This document shows positions 28,009 to 36,379 of a stretch of 64,000 bases of DNA, piece by piece. This DNA comes from Nocardia aurantiaca. GTDB lineage: Bacteria; Actinomycetota; Actinomycetes; Mycobacteriales; Mycobacteriaceae. Position 1 is the first letter of the stretch, and each line of letters opens with the position of its first letter. The notes below the pieces were generated by a model. It did not search any database. It was not told where the DNA came from and saw nothing but the letters and a program-made list of their open reading frames with translations. The stretch is from positions 248,001-312,000 of the forward strand of contig NZ_WMBB01000010.1 in NCBI RefSeq assembly GCF_009708175.1. Reading direction: 5' to 3'. A program made the translations under genes and the position numbers.

Positions 28009-28026
28009 TGTGTCCAATTGGACACA
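28009..28026. promoter_or_regulatory. Perfect 18-base palindrome between divergent genes
   Basis: TGTGTCCAATTGGACACA is a perfect dyad in the region between the NlpC/P60 gene and parA. Its length and symmetry are typical of an operator for a dimeric regulator, and the position would allow control of either gene. TTGACC (28001-28006) adjoins it. The rest of the 299-base gap shows no gene. Confidence 0.65.
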
Positions 28027-28141
28027 GCCGATCTGCCGCGAATTCGACGACATCGCGCGAGCCTTCGCGGGCGCGGGCCCGCGCCCATGTGAGACTGATC
28101 GACGGAAAAACTTCCCTCCCCATCATCAAGGAGGATGATCG

Positions 28142-28888
28142 ATGACCAAATCCGGTGCGCTACCGAATCTTCCCCGGCCCCTGGTGGTCACACTGGGGAA
28201 TCTCAAAGGCGGCGTCGGCAAGACGACCTCCGCCTTCTTCCTCGCCTCGTATTTCGCTACGGTGCACGAACTTCGGGTACTCGTGATCGATGCCGACCCG
28301 CTCAGCCAGACCGGGTACTCCTGGTACCGGCGGCTGCAGAAGGCCGAGGTCGGCATTCCCTTCGAATTGCTCGCCTTCCCGTCCCGGCACGTGAACGACT
28401 GCATCACCGACAATTCCGCGAACTACGACGTGATCATCGTCGACGCCGGCGGTGAATCGGCCGATATCTTCAAGGCCGCCGTACCGGTGAGCGATGAACT
28501 CGTTCTCGTCACCAGTGTCAGCCCCTCGGAGGTCAAGCGCGTGCCCAGCACCTATCGCGCCGCCGAAGAGGCGGCCGCGGAGCACGAGAAGGCCATCCGG
28601 GTGCGAGTGCTCATGACCAAGGTTCCGGTCACCATGAAGAACGGCGTCAATGTCTCCACCGAATACCGCACGCAGCGCCGCAATCTGGAGGACGCGGGAT
28701 ACGACGTCTTCGAATCCTATGTCAGTGCGTGGAAGTGGTACCGGGAGGCGGCCGACGGTGAAGTCGGCGACGGGGCCGAGAATCCGATCGAGGATCTCGG
28801 CGAATACCGCGCCGTCGGTGAGGAATTGACGCGGCCGTATCTGGAAGCGGCGCGGTCCACGCGCATTCCGGCGGAGGTGTCGGCCTGA
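28142..28888 (+). CDS. ParA/Soj-family partition ATPase
   Basis: The 248-residue protein carries the deviant Walker A motif KGGVGKTT at about residue 21, Walker A' VIDADP and a Walker B-like VIIVDAGG. These belong to the ParA/MinD family, which moves DNA or protein cargo over the nucleoid. It lacks the N-terminal HTH of plasmid P1-type ParA. A near-perfect Shine-Dalgarno AAGGAGG (28128-28134) stands seven bases before the ATG. It overlaps the next gene by one base (TGATG). It is not in a canonical parAB-oriC context, so it is an orphan or plasmid-derived partition system. Confidence 0.93.
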   Translation: MTKSGALPNLPRPLVVTLGNLKGGVGKTTSAFFLASYFATVHELRVLVIDADPLSQTGYSWYRRLQKAEVGIPFELLAFPSRHVNDCITDNSANYDVIIVDAGGESADIFKAAVPVSDELVLVTSVSPSEVKRVPSTYRAAEEAAAEHEKAIRVRVLMTKVPVTMKNGVNVSTEYRTQRRNLEDAGYDVFESYVSAWKWYREAADGEVGDGAENPIEDLGEYRAVGEELTRPYLEAARSTRIPAEVSA

Positions 28889-29874
28889 TGCCACCGCAGC
28901 GCCGCAAGGGTTCCATCGGCGGAGGCCTGGGCCGCAATCCGCTCTCCGACGACGCCGAGCACACTCCCCCGGTCTCCCCGCTGCGCGACGCCAAATGGCC
29001 GCGCACCCCGAAGTTGTCTCAGGCCGCCACCACCGTGCTCATGGCGCCCGTCAAACCCACACGGCCGCCGGCCGATCCGGTCGCGATCGCACCGGCGGCG
29101 ACCCCACCGGCGGCTCCCGCTCCGGTCGCTTCCATGCCGACCGGCCCTTCCCCGGTCGAGGTCGTCATGCCGCAGCCGGTCGCGCCCGCGCCGAGCGTGC
29201 TGGATCTGCCGCTGCCCACCGCGGGCGGTGAGGGCCCGCTCAGCCGGGCCGAATCCGATCAACTCGAACTCTGCGAATCCTCCATCGACGCACTGCGGGT
29301 GGCCTTCTGGACGGCCGGGCGCGCCCTGCAGATCGTGCGCGACGGCCGGCTCTACCGCGCCGACCACGCCAGCTTCGACGAGTACGTGGAGAAGCGATGG
29401 GACATGCAGCGGTCCTACGCGCACAAGCTGATCCGGGCCTGGCCGCTGGCCGCGCGACTGCACCCGGTCGCGCCCGCCATCAACGAGGGACAGATCCGCG
29501 AGCTGCTGCCGGTGGCCGCGGCGTATGGCGAGGACGCGGCGGTCACGGTGTACACCACGCTGGCCGCCGACGTGAAGGTCACCGCGGGCAAGCTCCGGGA
29601 GGCCGTCGCGATACTGCCCGACGATTACGACGAGGGCGAGGTGGTGCAGCGCCTGCGGGCATGGCTGCGCGGAGATCTCATCGAGGAGCAGCCGAACACC
29701 TCCGACGTGTTCAGCTCGGTCGAATCGCGGCTCGCGGCACTCACCCAGAAGGTGGTCAAGGGCTCGACCGACCATCCGGTCGCGGCCCGTGAATTCGCGG
29801 CCAAACTGCGAAGCCTGGCCGAGCTCATCGAGCGCCAGATTCCGGGAGCGGAGCGAAAGATCGGCACCGAATAG
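28888..29874 (+). CDS. Partner of ParA, ParB-like DNA-binding protein
   Basis: The 328-residue product begins with a basic segment and a Pro/Ala-rich linker (about residues 20-115). It continues with a helical domain: TAGRALQIVRDGRLYRADHA, then FDEYVEKRW and YAHKLIRAWPL near residues 140-190. That arrangement of an RDGRLYR box and an AHKLI helix is familiar from phage and plasmid DNA-binding proteins. A further helical part reaches the C-terminus. It lacks the GERRxRA nuclease-like box of chromosomal ParB. Translational coupling with parA makes it the probable centromere-binding or cargo-linking partner. The exact role is inferred. Confidence 0.75.
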   Translation: MPPQRRKGSIGGGLGRNPLSDDAEHTPPVSPLRDAKWPRTPKLSQAATTVLMAPVKPTRPPADPVAIAPAATPPAAPAPVASMPTGPSPVEVVMPQPVAPAPSVLDLPLPTAGGEGPLSRAESDQLELCESSIDALRVAFWTAGRALQIVRDGRLYRADHASFDEYVEKRWDMQRSYAHKLIRAWPLAARLHPVAPAINEGQIRELLPVAAAYGEDAAVTVYTTLAADVKVTAGKLREAVAILPDDYDEGEVVQRLRAWLRGDLIEEQPNTSDVFSSVESRLAALTQKVVKGSTDHPVAAREFAAKLRSLAELIERQIPGAERKIGTE

Positions 29875-29894
29875 CGGTACTCCGCATACTCGAG

Positions 29895-29922
29895 AAGGCT
29901 CGGCCGAGTGCCGGGCCTTTTC
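29895..29922 (+). terminator. Intrinsic terminator of the par pair
   Basis: AAGGCTCGGC and GCCGGGCCTT form a ten-pair stem (one G-U pair) around a five-base loop, followed by Ts. It lies 21 bases after the stop codon. Confidence 0.85.
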
Positions 29923-30154
29923 TATGCGTGATTCACCATTGCCGAGAGTCGGCCTTCCAGAAATAGCGAAAAGCTATTGATTTCTCTGCTGGGAGAACAC
30001 TCCCTCGGGGCTCTCGCTCCCGAACCCCGCCGCGCCCGAGGCTTCGCAACCCTCCGCGGCTTCGCGACCGAATGCCTGACAGTGCTCGCGGACTTGCGCG
30101 AGGCCGGGGACCTCTGGCAGTGCTCGCGGGCTTCGCCGTCGAGCCCAGAGACAG
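29923..30154. other. Intergenic region without a gene
   Basis: No coding frame is supported. A small hairpin AATAGC-gaaaa-GCTATT sits near 29958-29974, and the sequence CAGTGCTCGCGG occurs twice (about 30080 and 30118). Confidence 0.5.
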
Positions 30155-30189
30155 TGAGAGGGCTCCCCGACCTTCGGGGAGCCCTCTCA
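30155..30189. terminator. Strong hairpin after glpR
   Basis: A perfect 16-pair stem (TGAGAGGGCTCCCCGA and its complement) closes a three-base loop, 15 bases beyond the glpR stop on the minus strand. There is no U-run, so it may act in both directions or mainly protect the 3' end. Confidence 0.75.
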
Positions 30190-30203
30190 GTCATTCGGTG
30201 CGG

Positions 30204-31277
30204 TTACTCGCCGACCGCGCGGCGTTCGCGAGCTCCGGCGGCGCGCTGACGGGTGGCGCGGGCGGCCGCGGCGTCGAACAGTTCCAGGTGCTCGAAGAAC
30301 GGGTCCTCGTCATCGGATTCGACCAGGACCGCGCGGCGCAACTGGGTGCGGGTCTGCTCGCGGTCCGGGCGCGGACGTTCGCGTCGGCGCGGCTCCTCGG
30401 CGTCCTCGGCGCGACGGCGGGCGAGCCGGGCGGCACGGCGGCGGCGGATGTCCTCCTCGATGCGGACCTGCCTGCGTAGGTAGGCCAGGTAGGCGACCAG
30501 GACGATGCCGGACAGCGCGCACAGCCACCACAGCAGCGCGGAGATGGCCACACCGGCGCCGGCCAGGATCAGGGTGGACAGTGCCCCGCCCAGGACGGCG
30601 CGCTGGCGGAAGGTATAGCGGGCCGCGCGGGCGGCGGCGTCGGCCTCCGGGTCGAACCCGCCGCGACCGCGCCGGGAGGGCACGAAATCCTCGTCGTCGG
30701 AGTCGGATTCGGGCTCCGGTTCCGGGTCGGACGCGCGGAGAGCGGGGGGACGGGCGCGCCGCGGAGGCTCGGGTTCGGCCTCCGTCCGGGCCGCCGCGTC
30801 GCTGTCGGTCTCGAATTCACCGTCGTCCGTGGCGGTTTCGGGGTCCGTCTCGGATTCTGCTGTCTCGGAATCGGATTCGGCGACGGCGTCCACCTGCGCC
30901 TCGGCGTCGGCCGAATCCGCTTCGGGCTCGGGTGCTTCGGCGGTGACCACGGGCGCTTCGGAAATGGGCTCAGCCTCGGTGTCGACTTCCTTCTCGTCCG
31001 ATGCAGCGGTGCTGCCGTCCGATCTGGTCATCCGATCCTCCGGATCCTCGCTCGGGTGCTGAAGCTTTCTGCGAACCGGCACGTAGTCCGGGTCGGTGTC
31101 ATGCCCGGTCGCCGGACCTTTCCTGGTGCGTCGCTTCGCTCCCCCGCGATGCAACACCCGCGTGGAGAGCGCGGCGTCGGTGTGCTGACGGATACGGGGA
31201 TGACGATTGGCCAGCATCGGAAACAGGACGAAGACCCAGAGCACCACCAAACCGATCCACAAGATCGAATTCGGCAT
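30204..31277 (-). CDS. glpR: Divisome membrane protein SepX/GlpR
   Basis: The 357-residue protein has a short N-terminus, one membrane helix (residues about 5-22, ILWIGLVVLWVFVLFPML), a long acidic Glu/Asp/Ala-rich low-complexity region (80-200), two further membrane helices (about 225-270) and a basic C-terminal tail. This matches SepX/GlpR, the membrane receptor that links the gephyrin-like protein Glp to SepF and FtsZ in actinobacterial septation. ATG at 31277 is chosen over GTG at 31286 because GGAGG is ten bases from the ATG but only one base from the GTG. Its partner gene glp lies two genes upstream, as in mycobacteria (Rv0996 and Rv0994). Confidence 0.9.
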   Translation of the reverse strand: MPNSILWIGLVVLWVFVLFPMLANRHPRIRQHTDAALSTRVLHRGGAKRRTRKGPATGHDTDPDYVPVRRKLQHPSEDPEDRMTRSDGSTAASDEKEVDTEAEPISEAPVVTAEAPEPEADSADAEAQVDAVAESDSETAESETDPETATDDGEFETDSDAAARTEAEPEPPRRARPPALRASDPEPEPESDSDDEDFVPSRRGRGGFDPEADAAARAARYTFRQRAVLGGALSTLILAGAGVAISALLWWLCALSGIVLVAYLAYLRRQVRIEEDIRRRRAARLARRRAEDAEEPRRRERPRPDREQTRTQLRRAVLVESDDEDPFFEHLELFDAAAARATRQRAAGARERRAVGE

Positions 31278-31549
31278 TGCCGTCACACCTCCGTCCCGCC
31301 CAGCTCATAGTCCCTTCGACGTGCACCGCAGCGCCTACCGGTTGGTAAACGGCCGCACCACCGGCGTCCGTAGGTTAATTCCACCCCGAGGGAATTCCCC
31401 ACAGGCGCGCCGACCACACAAGTAACACTAGTAACAGCCAACTCTCGGTCGCGCTTCGGGGCAAGCCCCCAAAACCCCATTTCGAGGGGCAATTCTGGTG
31501 AGGCACCGGCAGCGGCGGCAATCCGGCCGCGGAAATACACAGCGAGTTA
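31278..31549 (-). promoter_or_regulatory. Upstream region of glpR with direct repeats
   Basis: This 272-base gap between rimJ and glpR carries the direct repeat AGTAAC-act-AGTAAC at 31421-31435, nine bases apart, which could be a regulator site. No gene is visible. Confidence 0.35.
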
Positions 31550-32206
31550 TCAGGCTCGCGCGGCGCGTCCCGCGCGAATCAGCCTCTCCACCACGGTCCC
31601 CGACACCTCTTCGACGGTCATGCCCACCAGCAGGTGATCGCGCCACGCCCCATCGACATCGAGGTAGCGCTGCAGCAGCCCCTCCTCGCGGAAGCCGACA
31701 TTGCGCAGAACCGCCTGACTGGCAAGGTTTTCCGGACGCACCGTGGCCTCCACCCGATGCAGGCCCACCGCACCGAAGCAATGGTCCAGCCCCAGCGCCA
31801 GCGCCGCGGTGGCCACGCCCTGCCCGCTCAGCTCGCTCGACACCCAGTAGCCGATCCACGCCGAGCGCAGTGCGCCGCGCACGATATTGCCCACCGTGAG
31901 CTGCCCGCCGAACGCGCCGTCGACCTCGATGACGAACGGAATCATCGCGCCGCGCCGGGCTTCCGCCTTCAGCGCCGACCACAGCGCGGGCCAGTTGCTC
32001 GAATGGTTGCGGGCCTCCCACGGGCCGCGGCCGGTCGGCTCCCACTTCTCCAGGTAGTCCTTGTCGCGGATGCGAATCCGGCTCCAGGCGGAGGCATCCC
32101 GCAAACGGATCGGGCGCAGCGTGACGACGCCCGCGGCGACGCGCACCGGCCCCAGGTGCGCCGGCCAGCCCGGATGCTGGGCGGTCCGGAAGACAATCAT
32201 CTCCAC
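31550..32206 (-). CDS. rimJ: GNAT N-acetyltransferase, RimJ type
   Basis: The 218-residue protein has the GNAT core: LRPIRLRDASAWSRIR at the N-terminus, WIGYWVSSELSGQGVATAAL carrying the acetyl-CoA binding Q/RxxGxA motif near residue 125, and RVEATVRPENLASQAVLRNVGF in motif B. RimJ acetylates the N-terminus of ribosomal protein S5 in E. coli. In actinobacteria the target is unproven. GTG at 32206 lies three bases after the glp stop, so it is cotranscribed with glp and probably translationally coupled. Gene order galU, glp, rimJ, glpR equals Rv0993-Rv0996. Confidence 0.92.
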   Translation of the reverse strand: MEMIVFRTAQHPGWPAHLGPVRVAAGVVTLRPIRLRDASAWSRIRIRDKDYLEKWEPTGRGPWEARNHSSNWPALWSALKAEARRGAMIPFVIEVDGAFGGQLTVGNIVRGALRSAWIGYWVSSELSGQGVATAALALGLDHCFGAVGLHRVEATVRPENLASQAVLRNVGFREEGLLQRYLDVDGAWRDHLLVGMTVEEVSGTVVERLIRAGRAARA

Positions 32207-32209
32207 GCC

Positions 32210-33469
32210 TCACCCTCGCTGCGCAAGAAACGCGACGTGCACCTCGTCACCGGTGCGCACCTCGGTGACCTCGGGATCGATCACGATGAGGCTGTTGGCC
32301 TCCGCCATGGTCGCCAGCAGATGCGAGGACGCCCCATTCGGGCCGCCCAGCGGCTGCACCAGGTAGTCGCCGGTCTGCTCGTCGCGCATGAGCTGTGCGC
32401 GCAGATACCCGCGGCGGCCCGGGATGGAGGCGATGGGCAGGATCGTGCGCGCCCGCACCATGCGCCGCATGGGATGGCGGCGGCCCAGCGCGATCCGGAT
32501 GAGCGGCCGCACCATGACCTCGAAAACCACAAGCGCGCCAACTGGATTCGAGGGCAGCAGGAAGGTCGGCACTTCGTCGCGGCCGAGCAGGCCGAAACCC
32601 TGCACCGAACCCGGATGCATGGCCACCCGGGTGATCTCCAGCTCGCCCAGGCCCTCGAGGGCCTCGCGCACCTGCTCCGACGCCCAGCCGCCGACAGCGC
32701 CCGCGATCACGACCACCTCGGAGCGAACCAGCTGGCCCTCCACCACGTCTCGCAGCCGCTTGGGGTCGGCGTTCACGATTCCGACCCGGTTCACGTCCGC
32801 GCCCGCGTCGCGCGCGGCGGCGGCCAGCGAATAGGAGTTCACGTCGTAGACCTGGCCCGGTCCCGGGGTGCGGTCGATGTCGACCAGTTCGCCGCCCACC
32901 GACAGCACCGACAGTCGCGGCCGCGGATGCACCAGCACCTTGTCCTTGCCCACCGCGGCCAGCAGGCCCACCTGAGCCGGGCCGATGATGGTGCCGGCCC
33001 GCACGGCCAGGTCACCGGGCTGCACATCGTCGCCGATGCGGCGCACGTAGTCGCCGGAACGCACCGACTCGTAGACCTTCACGCGGGCGCGGCCGCCGTC
33101 GGTGTTCTCCAGCGGCAGCACGGCGTCGGCGAGGGTGGGCAGCGGCGCGCCGGTGTCCACCCGCACGGTCTGGCGGGGTTGCAGGCGGATCGGCTGACGC
33201 GAGCCGGCGGCCACCTCGCCCACCACCGGCAGGCTCAGGTGCACCGAATTGCCGTCCTCGTCGCGGATATTCGCGCCGGCGCCGGCCACATCCACACTGC
33301 GCACGGCGTATCCGTCGATGGCGGCCTGGTCGAAGCCCGGCAGCGGACGCTCGGTGACGACGTCCTCGGCGCACAGCAGTCCCTGGGCCTCGCTGATCGC
33401 GACCCGAACCGGGCGCGGGGCCACAGCCGCGGCGGTCACCTTGATCTGCTGATCCTCAACCGAGCGCAT
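32210..33469 (-). CDS. glp: Gephyrin-like protein Glp (MoeA family)
   Basis: The 419-residue protein has the MoeA domain order: MoeA_N (QGLLCAEDVV, PLPGFDQAAIDGYAV), the central MogA-like domain, and the C-terminal domain with LPSNPVGALVVFE. Catalytic MoeA signatures are eroded. The STGDEL-type motif reads LSVGGELV, the GVSxGDxD motif reads GAVGGWAS, and LPGNPVSA reads LPSNPVGA. This fits the actinobacterial Glp, which in Corynebacterium binds the FtsZ anchor SepF and the membrane protein GlpR rather than inserting molybdate. It is commonly annotated moeA1. It is followed directly by rimJ and then glpR. Confidence 0.9.
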   Translation of the reverse strand: MRSVEDQQIKVTAAAVAPRPVRVAISEAQGLLCAEDVVTERPLPGFDQAAIDGYAVRSVDVAGAGANIRDEDGNSVHLSLPVVGEVAAGSRQPIRLQPRQTVRVDTGAPLPTLADAVLPLENTDGGRARVKVYESVRSGDYVRRIGDDVQPGDLAVRAGTIIGPAQVGLLAAVGKDKVLVHPRPRLSVLSVGGELVDIDRTPGPGQVYDVNSYSLAAAARDAGADVNRVGIVNADPKRLRDVVEGQLVRSEVVVIAGAVGGWASEQVREALEGLGELEITRVAMHPGSVQGFGLLGRDEVPTFLLPSNPVGALVVFEVMVRPLIRIALGRRHPMRRMVRARTILPIASIPGRRGYLRAQLMRDEQTGDYLVQPLGGPNGASSHLLATMAEANSLIVIDPEVTEVRTGDEVHVAFLAQRG

Positions 33470-33565
33470 GCCGCCCTTCCGTTGTCTCGCCCGCCGCCGG
33501 TGACATTCCGCCCGCTGTGTCTCCCATGCGATCCCGGCGCCTGTCCTTCACTGTGCTCGCTGCGT

Positions 33566-34504
33566 CTATTCGTACGAGGTCAGCTGTGGATTCCAGCCGG
33601 GCCCGAGCCGCTGCTCGAGCCACTCCCGCAGGGCGGGGCCGTATTCCTCGCGTTCCAAGGCGAAATCGACCGCTGCTCGAAGATAGCCGCCCGGGTTCCC
33701 CAGATCGTGTCGCGACCCACGATGTACCACGACGTGTACCGGGTGACCCTCGGCGATCAGCAGCGCGATGGCGTCGGTCAGCTGCAGCTCGCCGCCCGCG
33801 CCCGGGGTGATGCGGCGCAGCGCGTCGAAGATAGCGCGGTCCAACAGGTATCGGCCCGCCGCGGTGAACGTGGACGGCGCTTCCTCCATGGCCGGTTTCT
33901 CCACCATGCCATTGACCTTGAGCACGTCCTTCGGACCGCCCGGCAGCTCCTCGACGTCGAAAACGCCGTAGGCACTGACCTGTTCCTTCGGCACGTCGAT
34001 GGCGCAGAGCACCGAACCGCCATAGTCGCTGCGCACCTTGGCCATCAGCTCGAGCACGCCGCTGGGCAGCACCAGGTCGTCGGGCAGCAGCACCGCGATG
34101 GCGGACTCGTCCGCGTCGAGCACCGGCTCCGCCTGCGCCACCGCGTGCCCCAGGCCCAGCGGCTCCTCCTGCACGACCGAGGTCACGTCCAGGAGCGCGG
34201 GCGCCTTGCGCACCTTCTCCAGCAGATGGAATTTCCCGCGCTCGGCCAGGGTGCTCTCCAGCACCAGGTCCTCGACGAAATGCGCGACCACGCCGTCTTT
34301 TCCGGGCGAGGTCACGATCACCAGCCGATTGGCGCCGGACTCCGCGGCCTCGGCGGCGACCAATTCGATGCCCGGGGTGTCGACCACCGGCAGCAGTTCC
34401 TTGGGCACCGTCTTGGTCGCGGGCAGGAACCTCGTGCCGAGCCCCGCCGCGGGGACCACCGCGGTGCGGAAGCACGACTCGGTTCCGCCGCCAGTAGCTG
34501 TCAT
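33566..34504 (-). CDS. galU: UTP-glucose-1-phosphate uridylyltransferase
   Basis: The 312-residue enzyme shows the nucleotidyltransferase signature VVPAAGLGTRFLPATKTVPKELLPV near residue 16, LLPDDLV near 147, and the sugar-phosphate-binding GxVEKP (GMVEKP) near 205. It makes UDP-glucose from UTP and glucose-1-phosphate in the cytosol, feeding glycogen, trehalose and cell-envelope polysaccharide synthesis. It is the first gene of the galU-glp-rimJ-glpR row. The 200-base divergent gap before the phosphatase gene must hold its promoter. Confidence 0.96.
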   Translation of the reverse strand: MTATGGGTESCFRTAVVPAAGLGTRFLPATKTVPKELLPVVDTPGIELVAAEAAESGANRLVIVTSPGKDGVVAHFVEDLVLESTLAERGKFHLLEKVRKAPALLDVTSVVQEEPLGLGHAVAQAEPVLDADESAIAVLLPDDLVLPSGVLELMAKVRSDYGGSVLCAIDVPKEQVSAYGVFDVEELPGGPKDVLKVNGMVEKPAMEEAPSTFTAAGRYLLDRAIFDALRRITPGAGGELQLTDAIALLIAEGHPVHVVVHRGSRHDLGNPGGYLRAAVDFALEREEYGPALREWLEQRLGPGWNPQLTSYE

Positions 34505-34703
34505 GAATTCACCCTATCCATCCGTCATATGCCCGAGAGCGACTCACGGCCGCCTCGATATCCCCGAGAGCCTAAGGGTCCGGGGCCGGACAAGCGCATC
34601 GAACGCCGGACCGGAACAGAACTGTGAGACCGACCCGTTCATTTCATTTCGTGTTCGCCGCACTGTGACCTCCCTCGTACCCAGCGATAGTTAGCTGACA
34701 CCT

Positions 34704-36356
34704 ATGACCGACCGTGAGGATTCCCACAACCCCGATTCCGCCCCGAACAGCCCAGCCCCCGCTACGAGCTCCCCCGACGCCGCACGCGGGCTGAGCCGAC
34801 GCCGGTTGTTCGGCGCGTCGGCCGTGGCCGGCCTGGCCGGGCTCGCGGTCGGCGCGGGCGGCGCGGTGGCGTTGCGCGGCAACGACTCGAACGCCGAGGC
34901 CTGGCCGCGCTCGGCCGAACTGGTCACCACCCCCGATCGCGCTGCCGCGCCCCGCGTTTCGGGGCTGCACCTGCAGTTCGGGTCCGACCCCGCGCGCGAG
35001 GTCGTGGTCACCTGGCACACCACCGGATCGGTCACCAAACCCACTGTGCGCTACGGCACCGCCGACGCGGGCTTCGGCAGGAGCGCGCAGGCCGAGACCC
35101 GCACCTACCGGGACGCCAAGTCCGGCATCGAGATTCAAGCCCACCATGCCCGACTGACCGGCCTGTCCCCCGACACCGACTACGTGTACGCCGCCGGGCA
35201 CGACGGCGCGCCGCCCGAACTCGGCACCATCCGCACCGCGCCCGCGGGCCGCGCCAAATTCCGGTTCACCAGCTTCGGCGACCAGGGCACACCCACCGTC
35301 GGCAAGATCGTCGACGGCAAGGCCCTCAACGACAACCTCGGCTCGCAGTACGCCGGCGACGTCACCTCGGCCGTGGAATCGCTGGCCCCGCTGTTCAACC
35401 TGGTCAACGGCGACCTCTGCTACGCCAATATCGCCACCGACCGCATTCGCACCTGGAACGACTGGTGGGCCAACAACTCTCGCTCGGCCCGCTACCGGCC
35501 CTGGATGCCCGCGCCCGGCAACCACGAGAACGAACTCGGCAACGGGCCCATCGGATACCAGGCGTTCCAGACCTATTTCACCGTCCCGGACTCCGGCAGC
35601 GAAGACCACGCCAAGGGCCTCTGGTATGCCTTCACCGTCGGCGGCGTGCGCGTCATCGCGCTCGCCAATGACGACATCTGCCTGCAGGACGGCGGCAACA
35701 GCTACGTCAAGGGCTACTCCGGCGGCGCCCAGAAGCGCTGGCTGGAGAGCGAACTGGCCAAGGCGCGCGCCGACCGGGGCATCGACTGGGTGGTGGTGTT
35801 CATGCACCAGGTCGCCATCTCCTCGGCCGACAAGTTCAACGGCGCGGACCTGGGCATCCGGCAGGACTGGCTGCCGCTGTTCGACAAATACCAGGTCGAC
35901 CTGGTGCTGTGCGGGCACGAACACCATTACGAGCGTTCGCATCCCGTGCGCGGGGTGACCGGGTCCGAGACCCTCACCCCCAAGCCCGCCGATACTCGCA
36001 AGGACGTCGTCGACACCAGCAAGGGCACCGTGCATCTGGTGATCGGGGGCGGCGGCACCTCCTCGCCGTCGAATCAGCTGTTCTTCCCGGGCGACAAATG
36101 CCGGGTCATCACCGCCGTGGGCGCGGTGGATCCGGCCACCGGCAAGAAGGCTCCCGTGTACGTCCTGGAGGACGCGCCCTGGTCGGCCTTCAAGGACGCC
36201 GAACACGCCTATGGCTTCTGCGCCTTCGACGTGGACCCGGGTCAGCCGGGCGGGACCACCACCATCACCGGCACCTATTACGCCCTCACCGGGCCGACCA
36301 GCGAACTGAAGGCCGTCGACACCTTCACCCTCACCCGGCCGCGCTCGGACCGCTGA
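34704..36356 (+). CDS. Tat-exported purple acid phosphatase-type metallophosphoesterase
   Basis: The 550-residue protein has a cytosolic Pro/Ser-rich start, a twin-arginine signal (LSRRRLFGASAVAG, residues about 30-60), a fibronectin-like N-terminal domain (to about 180) and a metallophosphoesterase domain. The five metal-binding blocks are visible: SFGDQG, NGDLCY, PGNHEN, FMHQVA and GHEHHYERSHP. The family hydrolyses phosphomonoesters at the cell surface, and Rv2577 is a mycobacterial relative. A GATAGT at 34685-34690 may be its -10 box. It is probably monocistronic, with the next gene 24 bases downstream having its own -10-like box. Confidence 0.93.
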   Translation: MTDREDSHNPDSAPNSPAPATSSPDAARGLSRRRLFGASAVAGLAGLAVGAGGAVALRGNDSNAEAWPRSAELVTTPDRAAAPRVSGLHLQFGSDPAREVVVTWHTTGSVTKPTVRYGTADAGFGRSAQAETRTYRDAKSGIEIQAHHARLTGLSPDTDYVYAAGHDGAPPELGTIRTAPAGRAKFRFTSFGDQGTPTVGKIVDGKALNDNLGSQYAGDVTSAVESLAPLFNLVNGDLCYANIATDRIRTWNDWWANNSRSARYRPWMPAPGNHENELGNGPIGYQAFQTYFTVPDSGSEDHAKGLWYAFTVGGVRVIALANDDICLQDGGNSYVKGYSGGAQKRWLESELAKARADRGIDWVVVFMHQVAISSADKFNGADLGIRQDWLPLFDKYQVDLVLCGHEHHYERSHPVRGVTGSETLTPKPADTRKDVVDTSKGTVHLVIGGGGTSSPSNQLFFPGDKCRVITAVGAVDPATGKKAPVYVLEDAPWSAFKDAEHAYGFCAFDVDPGQPGGTTTITGTYYALTGPTSELKAVDTFTLTRPRSDR

Positions 36357-36379
36357 ACCTTCCGCCCTAGGGTGGGAGC

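Noticed and set aside
31634..34627. Plus-strand frame of nearly 1000 codons opposite rimJ, glp and galU
   Set aside because: Composition is His/Arg/Gln-rich shadow sequence, and all three minus-strand genes are certain.
34529..34627. 32-codon frame MPESDSRPPRYPREPKG between galU and the phosphatase
   Set aside because: Codon third positions are only moderately GC-rich, there is no clear ribosome site, and it fills a divergent promoter region.
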